A stretch of 64,000 nt of DNA from Apostichopus japonicus (lineage: Eukaryota; Echinodermata; Holothuroidea; Aspidochirotida; Stichopodidae). Below, piece after piece: positions 48,912 to 62,449 of the stretch. The notes under the pieces are model-generated. The model worked only from the letters and a program-made list of their open reading frames with translations. It was not told the origin of the DNA and searched no databases. The stretch's first letter is position 1; each line of letters begins with the position of its first letter. A program made the translations under genes and the position numbers. The stretch is taken from NCBI RefSeq assembly GCF_037975245.1, contig NC_092561.1, positions 622,001-686,000 on the forward strand, written 5' to 3'.

Positions 48912-51860
48912 AGTACTTGTACAGCTTCAATCACAATTTAAGCTCCTTTTCACCATCCTACTTGCTCCAGTGACTCTACTCAAGACCAATGATGATCCGC
49001 CCAATATACTCCTACAGTATCTTCTTTACAGGAATAGCTCTAAAAAACAAAAAAACTTGAATGGACCCTGGCTGTAGCCCTGTTCAAGATTTAAAATATG
49101 ATGATTTAATTTCCCAAATTTGCAATTTCCCTCTCACTGTATCCTACTGAACATCTGCACCATCTTACATCCACACTCTATCAATCCAGCATATACTGTA
49201 TGTTAGTTATCATTTGCAACTGAGTAAGTACTGTAACATATATTGAAAAGGCTTACTTCCCCCCAAAACTAATTGTACATATGCAAAACTGTGAACTCTG
49301 AGGTTAGTTTCTCCTGAACTTTCAGAGTGACTAGAGGAAGCCAGCTCATGTAGCAACTTCCTCACCATTTCCAAATTTGACTGACATGGTCAAGACAAAT
49401 GCAATGAGTTCACGCAACATCTCTCTTGAACAGGATTATGGTAATCAGTATAATTAAAGTATACTCCATCCAATGAGTCAATACTCCATCCAATGAGTCA
49501 GTATTCAATCCTCGTTTCCGACAGATCTGCTTCAACGTGAGATGACATGTGTTCAAAGATTAACACACTGTAGTCCACATGGGCAGGACCTACAAATTCG
49601 TGATACTACAGTAAATGAATGTTTGCTTGCAGAAAGAGAGAAGCCATTCGCAGATTTCGGCCGATACTGTAGAAGTTTTCAAACAATTTGCACCTTTACA
49701 CTGCACATGGGGAAAGTAACATGATATATTGACGTATTATCACACAATGTCTGTGCAGTTTAGTGTCTTTTTGACAGACAATCCACTTGACATCTTCTTC
49801 ATGTACTTATCCTACATATTTTGCACACATGAATGTTTGTAGCAAAGGATACATTATTGCAAAGACAATCAGCTGGCATTTTTTCTTCTTCAAGGACAAG
49901 CTACACAGTAAACACTGTACAGTAGCATGCGCTAAGTACCGTATCTGTTACTGATGTACCTGCGAATGAATTCCCTTTAAGTCTAAAAGTCCCTGTACAG
50001 GAAATTCAATTAACACTGTACAATCCATTGCTTACTTTCATGTACTCCTCAGTTACACACACACACACACACATTCCATGACGTCATCTGATGTCAAGAA
50101 GGGAAAATCCCTAGAGAAACTACAAATTATACCTGGTTCATGACTTACAGGTACGGTATAATGTGTCTACTGCCACCATGTGACCAAGGCAATAAAAAAA
50201 AAGTCTGTAATTAGTTTTCAACTTCAGTGATAAACTAGAGTAGGTTTTACTACATGTAGATGATCAATTTTGTATCCCTTTAAAGGAGCATATTGCGTTT
50301 AAATATCAAGCTTAAGTGACACGGCTGCATACCATTAATTGTACCAAACATGGGATGAATATGAACATATACGTCAGCAAAATGGCTAATTATTCAACGA
50401 TAAGCCACACCTATAAACGTTCTCTCTGTTACATATGCATCTCCTGCATAAAGGTCATGTCGGGTTGCCTCAGTAAAGTGCAATACGTGTGAAATTTCTG
50501 GATTACTGACCGTCCCATATACTTCACAGGGGTGCGAACAATATATATGTACAGTACAGTCAGTGCATTATAGTCCTACAGTATAAGAACGTTACAAAAT
50601 GAGCTTGCATATTGAGTTGAATTTTTTTTTATTTAGCAACACTTACCGACTTTCCAATTAGATTGAACCCTTTAAAATATAAAATGAAATTTAAATGTAC
50701 AAAATTTACAATATAAACAAAGAAATCAGGACTAAAACCATCATTAGTTTATGGAAAATCAAAGCTCCAAGTCGGCAATACCTGACTATGCTATAACATG
50801 TTGTCAATCACAATCGAACTTGACAGAAACTACCCACAAGGACACTGATTGGTCAATTATTTGAAAATGTTAGATTGAAATTTTGAGAACAGCAATATTT
50901 TCAGAACATACCGTGGATTATACTTAAGGCCTAATGCCTAAGGACTATAGCGTAAGTGTAGTCTATAAGTTATTGTATTTATACGCCTTGCATTTTCCAT
51001 ACTGTAACTGATGCGTTTCACGAACATTTAATAAACCAACTGACGTAAATAACTCTTTAGTGATACACTAAGAGTATGTACAGCCTGTACAGGCTGCAAA
51101 TAAAATACCTATATACGTCTTTTAAGAGCTCACTTCTTTTTGGAGGTTTTGATTGGGCAGTTATCATTACTTTAAAGGAAATTGCTAAAACGCATGGCTC
51201 AGTTACATCTAGTAGTACAGGCCTAGTACATCAATTAATGTACGTATTAAAAGAGCGAAACAGGCTTTTTGTTGTCGCCTGACATAACGTGATAAAGATG
51301 ATTTTGATTGGTTGATTTCAATATAAGAATAAGAAAGGTGGTATAGTATACCTGCATAAGTGTTTGGGCCAACAAAATTGCCAATTTTTACAAAGAGATT
51401 AATCACTTGTTACAGAGGGTTCGCAGAATTAAAGTTCTATCACAGTAATCTCTCTTTCATCAATTGAAAGTTGTTGATATGTAAATGAATGTCAGTGACA
51501 ATAGAATACTAAAACTGCCAGATAAATGCAATATGGACCTTTAAAATAATCTAAATAAAAAAATGCTACGGCCATGTTTTTTGACCTGGGGTCTGTGGTC
51601 CCCCATTGAGTCTACAAAAAAGGGGGAGGAGGCTGAGTGTATGTGAATGATGATAACTATTATATCAATGATATGTGTCCGGGCGATAAAATGGTCAGAA
51701 TTGAATAAAATTCATTAATTGTCCCCAGATCAACTTTCATTCAGGGGTATACCTTGGAGTTTCTTGGTGTGACCAAATTGCAATTTAGTTTGGGTATTAT
51801 TTCGTTAATATTAAATATTGACCAAATGCAGAAAGCTAGCTCTTTAATGTGTTAACATAT
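48912..51860. other. 5'UTR intron, right of the LTR element
   Basis: AT-rich sequence with a CA run at 50055-50072. A donor-like GTAAGT on the minus strand near 50640-50650 is a possible alternative first-exon boundary, but nothing else supports it. Confidence 0.5.
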
Positions 51861-51867
51861 TAATGCC

Positions 51868-52090
51868 CGGGGGTAGCATTGTGGTCCAGAGGTTCAACGG
51901 AAATGAACAAGTTTGCGATCTCAGGACTGTAGCATAGAGTCCTGACCAGAAAATTAAGCTGTGTCCTTGACTCCTTGGGCAAAGCACTCCATCTCCATTG
52001 TCTCTTTTCACCAGGGTGTATCAATGTGAGGTAAACATAAATATAGCTGCATGCACCAGTTTGTGGCTACACCCTAGGGGAAGTCTTCCT
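51868..52090 (+). repeat. tRNA-derived SINE
   Basis: The plus-strand head GGTAGCATTGTGGTCCAGAG resembles a tRNA A-box region. About 100 bp later comes CTCCTTGGGCAAAGCACT (51971-51988), the same body word found in the 14.6 kb SINE. The B-box is weak and exact ends are unknown. Confidence 0.65.
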
Positions 52091-54148
52091 GGGGACACAT
52101 CTATTGATGAGGTGCACTGTAGTGCTGTTTGAATCACATACATTTCGGTGTGTGGGTGGGACAAGTTACCATTGACCTTGCCTTGACACAAGAAGTCCTC
52201 TAAACCTCCAACTTTAATCCCAAAGTAAAGAATTTTCGAAATTCTTCCAATGTTTACCATACAGTAATAAGCAAAAGAGTTTAATGAATGAATTTACCTC
52301 CTAGACACATCTTCTCTTTTTATACATTAATACTGGAACAAGATGACATGAAATGACGCCAGTGCAGAGCAGAGCAAAACCAGCTGTTTACATTCCTACT
52401 GTATTATACTGTACCTACACCAGCAGTAACATACCACTGTGACATACAGTAAAGCACATATGGTAACCCAGGATGTCACCGAATGACTCGTATGAAAATA
52501 CACATACAGCAAATTTCACACCTAGCACATGCATACTGTATTGCAACTGTACTGTTGCCTGTAGTGCATACAGATTCTAGGGCAGCAAGTGATTGTATAC
52601 AACCAATGTACTGTACAATGCTATGAATATTTATGTAGGTCATGAAAACAAACTTAATGGACACGTTTGAATGATTACTGCAACTTTTTAGCAGAGCACA
52701 TTAAAAAGTAAACACAGTCTGAAGTTACTTTTTTGACCAACATTTCTAATCTTTTTTTTTCGAATTGACCTTTGGGTGATCATCAATAGAAAGTAGATGG
52801 ACAACCTAACATACAGTGTAGATCACTGCTGATTTGTGTCAGCCCCTGTAAAGTCACTCACACAAAGCCAACAGAACTTCTGAAAGGCAAGACTTGTTTC
52901 AATTACAGATGCATGATCAATGCATTTTCAAGGACAAATTTCGTTGGACTTACTGTTACCCATTGCCGTTACGTCATCTCAAGCTTAAAAGAACTTACAT
53001 TTTAATAAGGTATCAAATTCTACATCAAACTATTTTGAAAGGTCACCTGAGTTTCTGCTTTCTGCGAAACCGGCCATGGCATTGAGTAAACGCACTGCAA
53101 TGCCTAGAGCTTTGGCTTTGTGTATGCAGTCCGACCTCTTCATCACAAAGTGTTCTAAGCCTATTACTGTACAGAGTATACAGTACATGCCGACATGGAC
53201 TTGTCAGAACAGAACCAAGAACAGACTAGGTTGTGAAGGACTCCGACTGGGTGTGGGGCTGATGGTGCATAGATCTATTTTGAAACCAACTGTTGTACAA
53301 CTATGCTGATTTGGTTTTGATTTTATATTAGGCATGGTATCAATTAGAGACTGTCTTCTGACTTTCACCTATTAGGGGGGTGGGGAGGGTGGGGGGAGTG
53401 TGACACTGTTGCAAACACCATCCTGTATTTACGTCCCTGTTTCAAACTTTCTTGCAACAATGTCATAATATGATAAGGTCTAGAGCTCAGAATTGGGGCT
53501 CTTCAGTTTCGTAGGATCATGCAAGGGAAATAAATTTTGGCAGTCCAAACCACCCATCTGTCAGACCTTGCTGGAAACCTTGATTGCCCAACATTAATTT
53601 TGAGTAGCCTACTCCCAGACAATTGCTCAACTTTAAAAAAAAATGTGCTGTATGATACTTTGACCAAAGTTGTAGTACCAATCATAGTATTATAGGCGAG
53701 GCCTAGGCTATCCATTTTGTATTTACCTAAAGTTCAATTGTCTAGGCTAATTGTTTATCCAAATTGTAAAAAAAAACCTTTACTCAAGATTTTGGCCTAC
53801 TTGTCTTTGTAGGCCTAACTTCCCTAACTGTCTATACTCAAGTAATTAGGCCCAACCTAGGCCTAGTCTAGCAAGTAACAATGCACATGCCTATGCCTAC
53901 CCAAACATTATGCCTTAGGATAATCAACAATAAAATTGGCCTAATCACACCTAAAATTTAGTCATACACATCCTGGTGTGAGGTAAGATTCACTGTTAGA
54001 CAATGAAAGGGAACTTTCTAATGGGACGCTGAGTTGATATGACAATAGCAGCACCAAAGCTTGTGATTTAGTATCTATCATGTACACAGTGACAAATGAA
54101 CCAGGCAAAGGGTAAACAAGGATTTGTTAAAGTTACTTGGGAACTTAC
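52091..54148. other. 5'UTR intron, distal part
   Basis: AT-rich DNA; TAGGCCTA words cluster at 53690-53900. A G-rich run at 53372-53400. No gene found. Confidence 0.5.
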
Positions 54149-54250
54149 TCCTTCACTGGGGAAAATATTCACATTGATATCGTTGATGGTTAGTAGACGA
54201 TCCCAGTACACTCGGAGTATTCCAGGCAATTAAGTTTAACCTCGTTACGC
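54149..54250 (-). other. PPP6R3: Candidate non-coding first exon of PPP6R
   Basis: The minus strand has AGTGAAGGA|GTAAGTTCC, a strong donor at 54148, downstream of a locally CG-richer region. The start of the exon cannot be fixed from sequence. It is proposed because the start-codon exon has an acceptor and needs an upstream leader exon. Confidence 0.3.
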
Positions 54251-54589
54251 AATGTCATATACAAGCGAGTGAAGGTTTCTGATTAAGTTGTCATTCTGGC
54301 GATATCAAACCTAATCCACACAATGTAAACAGCAGATAACGTTCTACGGCAAACTTCAGTTATGCATATCACTCAGTTGCATATGCGGAGTTTGTTAGGA
54401 TTCTACGTAAATAGTGTATACAATAACACTAGGCTGGAGATTCACCGTTCGTTAAAACTCATTTACATGCCTTAAGAATTATCCACTGGATCACATATGG
54501 AAAAAATCGAGTAAGCAAACACATGAAAATGACTTATTGGCAGTTAAAACGTACTGCAAAGCTACATTACTTCACGTACACAACGGCAT

Positions 54590-54760
54590 TTGCTCTTGCA
54601 ATAAAAATTACCGGCGCCAATCTTGTAACGCATTGCTTAATTTCAAAATGGCGTCCCTCTGCACTCGACTGCATCCATGATGCATTGCGCGTTCAATCAC
54701 GTGACCTATTGCGTTCTTCAATGCTATTGCATGCATGCTGTCCGAAAAAAACTCAAAAGG
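54590..54760. promoter_or_regulatory. Candidate promoter region
   Basis: A short stretch unusually rich in CpG for this window, with AAAATGGCGTCC (YY1-like), ATCACGTGAC (E-box) and repeated GCATTGCG/TGCATTGCGC words. Consistent with a housekeeping promoter firing leftward into PPP6R. No TATA box recognised. This is inference. Confidence 0.35.
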
Positions 54761-54835
54761 TCCACATCAAGTTTATTGCCAAACTGTACCAGAATGTCAA
54801 AGCAGATATATGCAGTTAATGTTAGATAATATATA

Positions 54836-56109
<1,274 letters not shown>

Positions 56110-56117
56110 AAAGCTGT

Positions 56118-56778
56118 CAAGGGCGGCGGAACCGGGGGGGGGGGGCACAGGGGGCACGTGCCCCCCCACTTTTCCTCAGGTTAAAAATGTGCCCTTTTTC
56201 TACATAAAAATTGAGGTGTCTCAAGTTAGCAAGAGGCCAGGGAACCAGAACGAACACTCGGGAAGGGCCGTTTCCGGCCATCTGAGGGGTTTGTAAAACC
56301 AACATTTTTCTTCTACGCTCCGCGCCAAACCGATGGTGGCGCTCCGCTCAGATCGTCGTGCATACAACTTTGCGAATCCTGGCTACGCCCCTGACTTTTA
56401 ATGAATTTCTGTGGGTCAAACTCAAAGCTATTTCGAATGGAAAACAAATTGTTAAGATATTGACAAGACATAAACTCTAATTCGGAAGATTCCTACATTA
56501 GCAACTAGCATGATTTCACCTCATTTTGTATCAAAAGAAAACTTGTTCCTTGTTTCCCAATTTGCACATTGGATATTGCAGTGCTAGTATGCATATTTTC
56601 TTTGAGAGGGGGGGGGGGGGTGTTGATGTAGTGATGTGTATACGCAAATAAGATGATACAATAAGAGTTATAAAGGGTATAAATATAAGGCTGCATCAGT
56701 TCAATCGAATTTCTGCAAAGTGCCCTTTGATGTCGGTGCCCCCCCCCCCCCAGATTAAAAGTGCTTCCGCCGCCCTTG
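56118..56778. mobile_element. Non-autonomous hAT-type transposon, 661 bp
   Basis: The left end CAAGGGCGGCGGAACC and inverted right end CAAGGGCGGCGGAAGC match over 15 of 16 bases. A perfect 8-bp duplication AAAGCTGT lies at 56110-56117 and 56779-56786. G/C homopolymer runs sit just inside each end. An internal stretch (about 56310-56345, GCGCTCCGC) is shared in inverse with elements further right. No ORF of note. Confidence 0.92.
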
Positions 56779-56786
56779 AAAGCTGT

Positions 56787-57868
56787 CTTCCCTATCTTAC
56801 TCCTCGAGCTCTAAGTTTGTGAAAGTTTATATTCCTGCTGCAGCTGCTAAAATAAGGAAAACAGCTTTGGTTACTTCGTAGCTACGTGATACCCAGAAAA
56901 TGGCAGTTTCTTCCGGGTACAAATCAAGCAAGGGTTAAATAGGTTGAAATCGTAATGCAACGGATAATTAAATAAAATGAATGAATCTTGATATGAAAAT
57001 GTATATAGAACGGTACGAACGTTTTCACTGAGCTTGTAGAGCAGTAAGTTGGAAATGTCGAAATTTAAATTTGGCAAAAAAGTGCTGAGACTTGAACATG
57101 ATTTTTCACTGGTACAATGTTGGTATTTTTCGTATTAGGTAGATTGTGGTATATGTTTTGGTCGGAAGGGGTGGGGTTGGAGGGGGGCAGGGTTTGGGAG
57201 AGGACGGAAAGGTATGTCTTAATACTGATCTTGGTACAATAAATGAAATGGTAACCATTGGCCTTAAACATCTGAGTGTTTCATTGATTGATTTACCTAC
57301 AAAAATATCTATAAAGTCAATTTTACATTCGTTGCTATGCAAAGAATAAAATGTTTCATCTACCTGCAAACATGCACCAACAACAAAACAATGTCTTCTC
57401 AGAAGGTCTTTTAGTAAAACCGAGGGCGCTCAACCACTAATCTGCTCAAATAAAGACGAGAAACGAAGGCTTTTTATGTCTGGAAAAGTTATCGTGATTT
57501 CAGTGATTCAAATCCCGTTCTTGACATCATATCCATCATTTCTGTGCTCTTTCCAAATTTGTTTGTTTTCTTCAAGTTCCCGATACGTTTTCCTTTCTAA
57601 TGTGCATGTACAAAGCAGTATCGACTTCAATTAAAATTCCATCGGGGTGTGAGGGCGCTCGTAGAAATAAACCCTTGTTTTAACGGAGTTGTAGAGAAGG
57701 AAAACACGGGTTATTGGCCCTATGGCCCCTATCACTCTGAAAAATACAAAGAATTCACGATTTTGCAACTACGAGCTTTGTTATGAGGTATCCTCGGAAA
57801 GTAAAACGGCTCTTTGTCATACCTGTTGAATCCTGCATCCGCCTCAGCAACTCGATCCCTACATGGTT
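56787..57868. other. Intergenic
   Basis: No feature recognised; short frames around a G-rich patch (57165-57205) are not gene-like. Confidence 0.5.
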
Positions 57869-58560
57869 TGCATTAGCAGGCGCGTATCCAGGATTTTCTA
57901 ACCCGGGGGGCGCGAATTACTATCTAAGCGGAGCGCCACCATCAGTTGGCGCGCAGCGTACAAGAAAATTTCTTGTTTTGAAACCCCCCAGATCACCGGA
58001 AACGGCACTTCTCGGGCTTGAAATGACCAACCAGATGTACACTTTTTGCCTGAGAACCAAGTATTTCCTAATAGTTTTTTTTTTCCATCCATAACCTTTT
58101 TGAAGATTGTCACCAGTCACAAATCATGTTCGACCTCATCTCATGTCCTGTGGATCATTGCTTTTTATAGGTGATTCAACGTCGCGGCCCACAATATCCG
58201 TCAGGGTCACTTTTCAAGGTTCCAAGCCCATTATTTGTTCAGAATTTGAAAATTCACATTTCTCGTGAATAAACTCACTTCAAAACATACCCATAATGTT
58301 GCACAAAATTTCATCTACGGACAACCAATATAGAAAAACCTCCTTCAACCCCTAACAGACCGGTCAAAATTGCACGAGTAGAGGGAAGTGTGATGCAGAA
58401 TGTTGGTCAGAAATTTTCTAAAATTCAGACACATGTTATTGATGTACAAATATTAAAACCTCTTATAACGGCTATTATAAAACTTTGTTGAAGGAAATGA
58501 AAAAATAGCAGATATTTCCGAAACCGAACACTACACACATAGGTGTAGGAGGCGCGGCGG

Positions 58561-58937
58561 CAGTGGCGGAGCTAGGGGTATTGGTCAGGAGTGGCGAGAA
58601 TGGTCTGTAGGGGCGCTTTCGACACTATCTAAGCGGAGCGCCACCACTGGTTGGCGCGTAGCGTACAGAAAATTTTTGAGTAAAGATACTCCCTAGATCG
58701 CCGGAAATGACCTTTTCCGGGCCTGGCTAATTTGCAGATAAACGAAGAATAAGGTGTCATCGCCAAATTACACCAACAAAATGTGACAAATGTCAATAAG
58801 TAGATGAGAGCGCAATAAAAAAGTCAATAATCTAGAATAAGTAAAAAATGGTAAAGAGCTGAAAAAGCCGCCAGCAGTCCATTTGAGTCCGTCAGGGGGG
58901 GCATCCACCCCCTGACCGTATGGACGCTCCGCCACTG
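58561..58937. mobile_element. Nested non-autonomous hAT-type transposon, 377 bp
   Basis: Both ends read CAGTGGCGGAGC from outside in. The 8-bp duplication CGCGGCGG is perfect (58553-58560 and 58938-58945). The CAGTGGCGGAGC terminus is typical of a hAT lineage widespread in animals. It sits inside the 57877-60060 element, so it arrived later. Confidence 0.93.
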
Positions 58938-59276
58938 CGCGGCGGGGGTGCAGCCCCTAATTCGCCATTACTAATGTAAAAGAGAGTTTTGACATAATTG
59001 GACCTCCATGCTCTTTATACATCTATACATGAGACATGTCGTTCTTTACATTAGCATCCCGCGGTGTACTGCGCAATTTTAACGGACCCTACGGTACATG
59101 ATGGCATGCGATGTAATAACCGATGCTTGCTTATATGATATTGACATGAACACGTTGAACGCGCGCTTGGTTATTTTTTCAGGCAAGTCGGACAGTTTTG
59201 AGGCTTTTCATCCTGGAACGCCATTTTCATGCTCACTGATATGATGTGATATCTGCTGTTTGCGTTACAAATTCGA

Positions 59277-59620
59277 ACAGGCGCGTAGCGAGGAATTTGC
59301 CAAGGGAGGGGCGAAGCCTGTAGGCAAATTATCTAAGCGTAGCGCCACCATAGGTTGGCGCGAAGCGTACAAGAAAATTTTGGCCGAAAATGCCTCCCAG
59401 ATCGCTGGAAATGGCACTACCCAGGACCATTTGTTAGCGCGAAGCGTACGAGCAAATTTTGGCCGAAAATGTCTCCCAGATCGCTGGAAATGACACTTCC
59501 CAGGCCTTGTAAGTTGCCTCTAAGCACTTTCTATTTTGAAATTACTTAGCGATATCATTTAAAAAAAATGCTGAATGGGGGGGGGGGGGCGGGCGGTCGC
59601 CCCCATTCCAAAATGCGTCA
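59277..59620. repeat. Further copy of the AGCGTAC(A/G)AG-type repeat, partly duplicated
   Basis: CAGGCGCGTAGCGAGGAATT opens a block with two tandem, about 85-bp sub-copies of GCGCGAAGCGTAC, AAATTTTGGCCGAAAATG and CTCCCAGATCGCTGGAAATG. Similar blocks occur at 57930-58025 and 58625-58720. Target duplication not found. Confidence 0.65.
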
Positions 59621-60264
59621 TGTTCCCCGACGACACGGTCGAGTTCGAGACCAGCCACAGTTGGTTTCATAGCACAATTCTACACACGCGTTATGATAGA
59701 CCATATATAGTATATATATATAGATCATTAGTGAGAGAGGAAAATGGAAACGTCAAAAAATGGAGTTGTCGGTGTAAGGGGTAGGGTGAGTCACACTTTT
59801 ACGAAATCATTGATCCGTCACTGGCCTTCAATGTAATGATGTCACTGTTCCTCTTTCTCTTCCCGGTGTCTTCGCGTTTTTCTTTTACTCCCTCCTTTTC
59901 TCCTTTTTCTCTCTTTTTTTTCTTTTTCTTTTCCCTTCCTTCCTCTCCTCCTCCTCTTTTTTCCCCTCTTATTTCCTTTTTTCTTCTCTTTTTTTTTCTC
60001 TCCTCTTTTTCTTACCCGGGGGGCGCGCGCCCCCAACGCCCCCCCCCCTGGATACGCACCTGCATTAGAGACAATATAGTATAGGGTCTCTAGTTTGCAT
60101 AGCTCACCGACGGATGTCGGAAGAATCTGTTAAGTAGAAGTACCCCCTCAGTTAGCCGAATTTGCCTTTCGAAGATTCTGACATTATGATATAAAACATC
60201 TGTGCGGTCATATTTACATTGCAACATTTGAAGAGCCTACATCAATGTTCAATTGTGACTTTCT

Positions 60265-60396
60265 AAGTCAACATTTTGAGATACAAATTCAAATTCAGAA
60301 TTGTAAGATAAAAGGTCAACATTTTGAGATAAAAAGTCAACATTGTGACATAAAAAGTCAACATTTTGAGATAAAAAGTCAAAATTTTGAGATTCG
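60265..60396 (+). repeat. 21-bp minisatellite
   Basis: GTCAACATTTTGAGATAAAA-type units start at 60315, 60336, 60357 and 60378, with a more divergent unit from 60267. About six copies. Confidence 0.88.
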
Positions 60397-61470
60397 GGGA
60401 CACCCCCCCCACCCCCATGTCCTTATAAGCCACCGTAATTGACAATTGACAACAGTTTGTCTAAATGTATACATCTCTATCAATATTCTGTGTTTGATTA
60501 TCTCAGATTCAGTGGATGCCTCAGTGTATTCGTCTGTCTCTGTGTCTATCAGTCTGTTCGTATTACCATACTGATTGGCTGCCTGTTTCTCTACCTGACC
60601 AGGTTTTTTGTCTCTCTTCTTTTTTTTTCTCGATTTATTTCACTACTGTCTGTTGGCAGCTCTTCTTATCTGCATACAACAATACACGTATATCTCGTGT
60701 TATCGGTAATTAGTAACTTTTCAATGCTACGTAATCGTTTCATCTGCGGGTAGGTCATTTAATCCCCCCCCTGTCTCTCTCTCTTAACGAATGTTATTCA
60801 TTCGTAAATTATAAGGTCTAATTAGTTCCGTAGCATCCAGCTGATTGTGTTCTTAAGCATATAACGTCTGTCTCATACATACCTTGATTAAATTGAATAT
60901 TTTATGAGCAGTAGGACGAAACTTAGACTCCTTCATCAACAATTCCCAGAATCTAATAACATCGATGATAAATGATTTCTGCAATTGTTTTACCTATATA
61001 CTTTCGTCGTATTTTCTCCTTAGATTAGCAAACTGTTTTATTTGCATTCTTGTTTTGTAAGGATTATACAAGCTTTCGAATTTTACTTCTCATGAATTAA
61101 AAACAAGAAAACAGAAAAGAAAAGAGAAATAAGACGCTTCTAAATGTCAAATGCATCGCATAAATTGCATTCGTGAGGCTTTTATAACCAAATTCTGTGA
61201 ACCTTCCCTTATCAATTTTATTGAATCCATTTTAATAACTGCCGGTGAATTTGTTATAGACATATACCCTTTCATGGAAGACATATAAGCACAGTTACTA
61301 CTTATAGAATTAATAACTTTCGAATAACCACTCTCCGAAGTCTGTAAGCCTGTAGACAAGGTTGACAAAGATATTGAGTTCCGACCCAGGCCAAATTTAA
61401 GCTTGAAAAAAAAGAGTTTCCGAAACCCGAACTTTTCTGGAGGGTGCTTTCATTGTGTTCTGTAACTTAC
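60397..61470. other. Intergenic
   Basis: AT-rich; CT-rich patch at 60520-60640 and 60765-60785. No gene recognised. Confidence 0.5.
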
Positions 61471-61478
61471 AACTATTC

Positions 61479-61600
61479 CTAGACTAGACTATTCCAAGAC
61501 TAGACTGTTCCAAGACTAGACTACTCCAAGACTAGACCACAGTAGAGTAGACTTCCATAGACTAAACTAGAGCAGACTTTCATACACTAGAAATGAGTCG
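61479..61600. repeat. CCAAGACTAGACT minisatellite, degenerate
   Basis: Units of about 19 bp (ATTCCAAGACTAGACTGTTC and variants) followed by looser AGACT words. Confidence 0.8.
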
Positions 61601-61924
61601 ACTAGGCTAGATTATATTATACTATACCTAATTATAATCCGGCCATTTGATTGGTCAATTGCTCGTCGATTGCATGCAAAATCCGCTCTATTGCACTCTA
61701 TGAAATAGAGCCATGGGTTATACTTTTTTGATAGCACTTTTTTCAATGGTAAGAGAGTAGAGAAACCTGTCTGTTCAAAACAATCTGTTGCATGAGTGCA
61801 TTTTACATCCAATTATATCCAAATTTGAAGGTGCTATATTCAACACCGCCTCGTTGAATGGAACAAATTACATCTTTCAACGAATGAAATATTTGCACTA
61901 TTGCACTCATAACCATTCATTATT

Positions 61925-62050
61925 TGTATACTATACTATACTATACCATACCCTACCTACCCTACCACATTACACTACACCATATAGCATACCATATACC
62001 ATACCATACTAAACTATAATACACTAGACTACACTACTCAACACTAGACC
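61925..62050. repeat. Low-complexity CTATA/CCATAC/ACTAGA tract
   Basis: Five- to six-base words (CTATA, CTACC, CATAC, CTAGA) drift from one to another along the tract. Confidence 0.8.
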
Positions 62051-62449
62051 AGACTGGAGAGGGCAAATGATTTGGTGCATAAGGTGGTGTGGTGGGGAAC
62101 ACACAAGGGGAAAACAATTTGGAATTGAACTGGTGACCATTTATTTGACGTTCTAGCATATCCGGGGCAACAGCAATATCCTTTAAAGGGATATTCCGGT
62201 GACAGTCAATATATTTACATGGAAGAGAAACGTATTCTACACAGAATTTTATCTATTTGTAACACGTTTGTTAACATACTATTTTCCATAGTGGATAAAA
62301 TTTGTACAGGTCACTTATGCCTCACGAGTCTCGGACTCGCACTTTAACTTGGATTGTCCTTGATCTAACACGGATAGGGTCTCAAATAAGCTATTGTTAG
62401 GCTTCCTGATCCTTGGGTCTCTAAACTAAACTATACCAAGAACTCGGAC

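Larger units (their letters stand above)
57877..60060. mobile_element. hAT-like composite element carrying a nested insertion
   Basis: The left end CAGGCGCGTATCCAGG and inverted right end GGTGCGTATCCAGGGG share the GCGTATCCAGG core. TGCATTAG is present on both sides (57869-57876 and 60061-60068), an 8-bp duplication. The right end lacks the initial CA, so that boundary may be two bases off. Inside are a nested 377-bp element, further blocks of the GGAGCGCCACCA/GGCGCG.AGCGTACA family, and a pyrimidine-rich strand (59870-60010). No transposase frame. Confidence 0.7.

Noticed and set aside
50640-50660. GTAAGT donor-like site as the first-exon boundary
   Set aside because: No accompanying promoter-like sequence; retained only as an alternative to the 54149 site.
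54523-54819. 98-codon plus-strand frame over the candidate promoter
   Set aside because: No recognisable domain; it overlaps CpG-rich regulatory-looking words and an opposing frame of similar length.
59836-60084. 82-codon Phe/Ser/Pro-rich frame and its antisense Lys/Arg-rich frame
   Set aside because: Low-complexity pyrimidine tract inside a transposon; no domain, no conserved start context.
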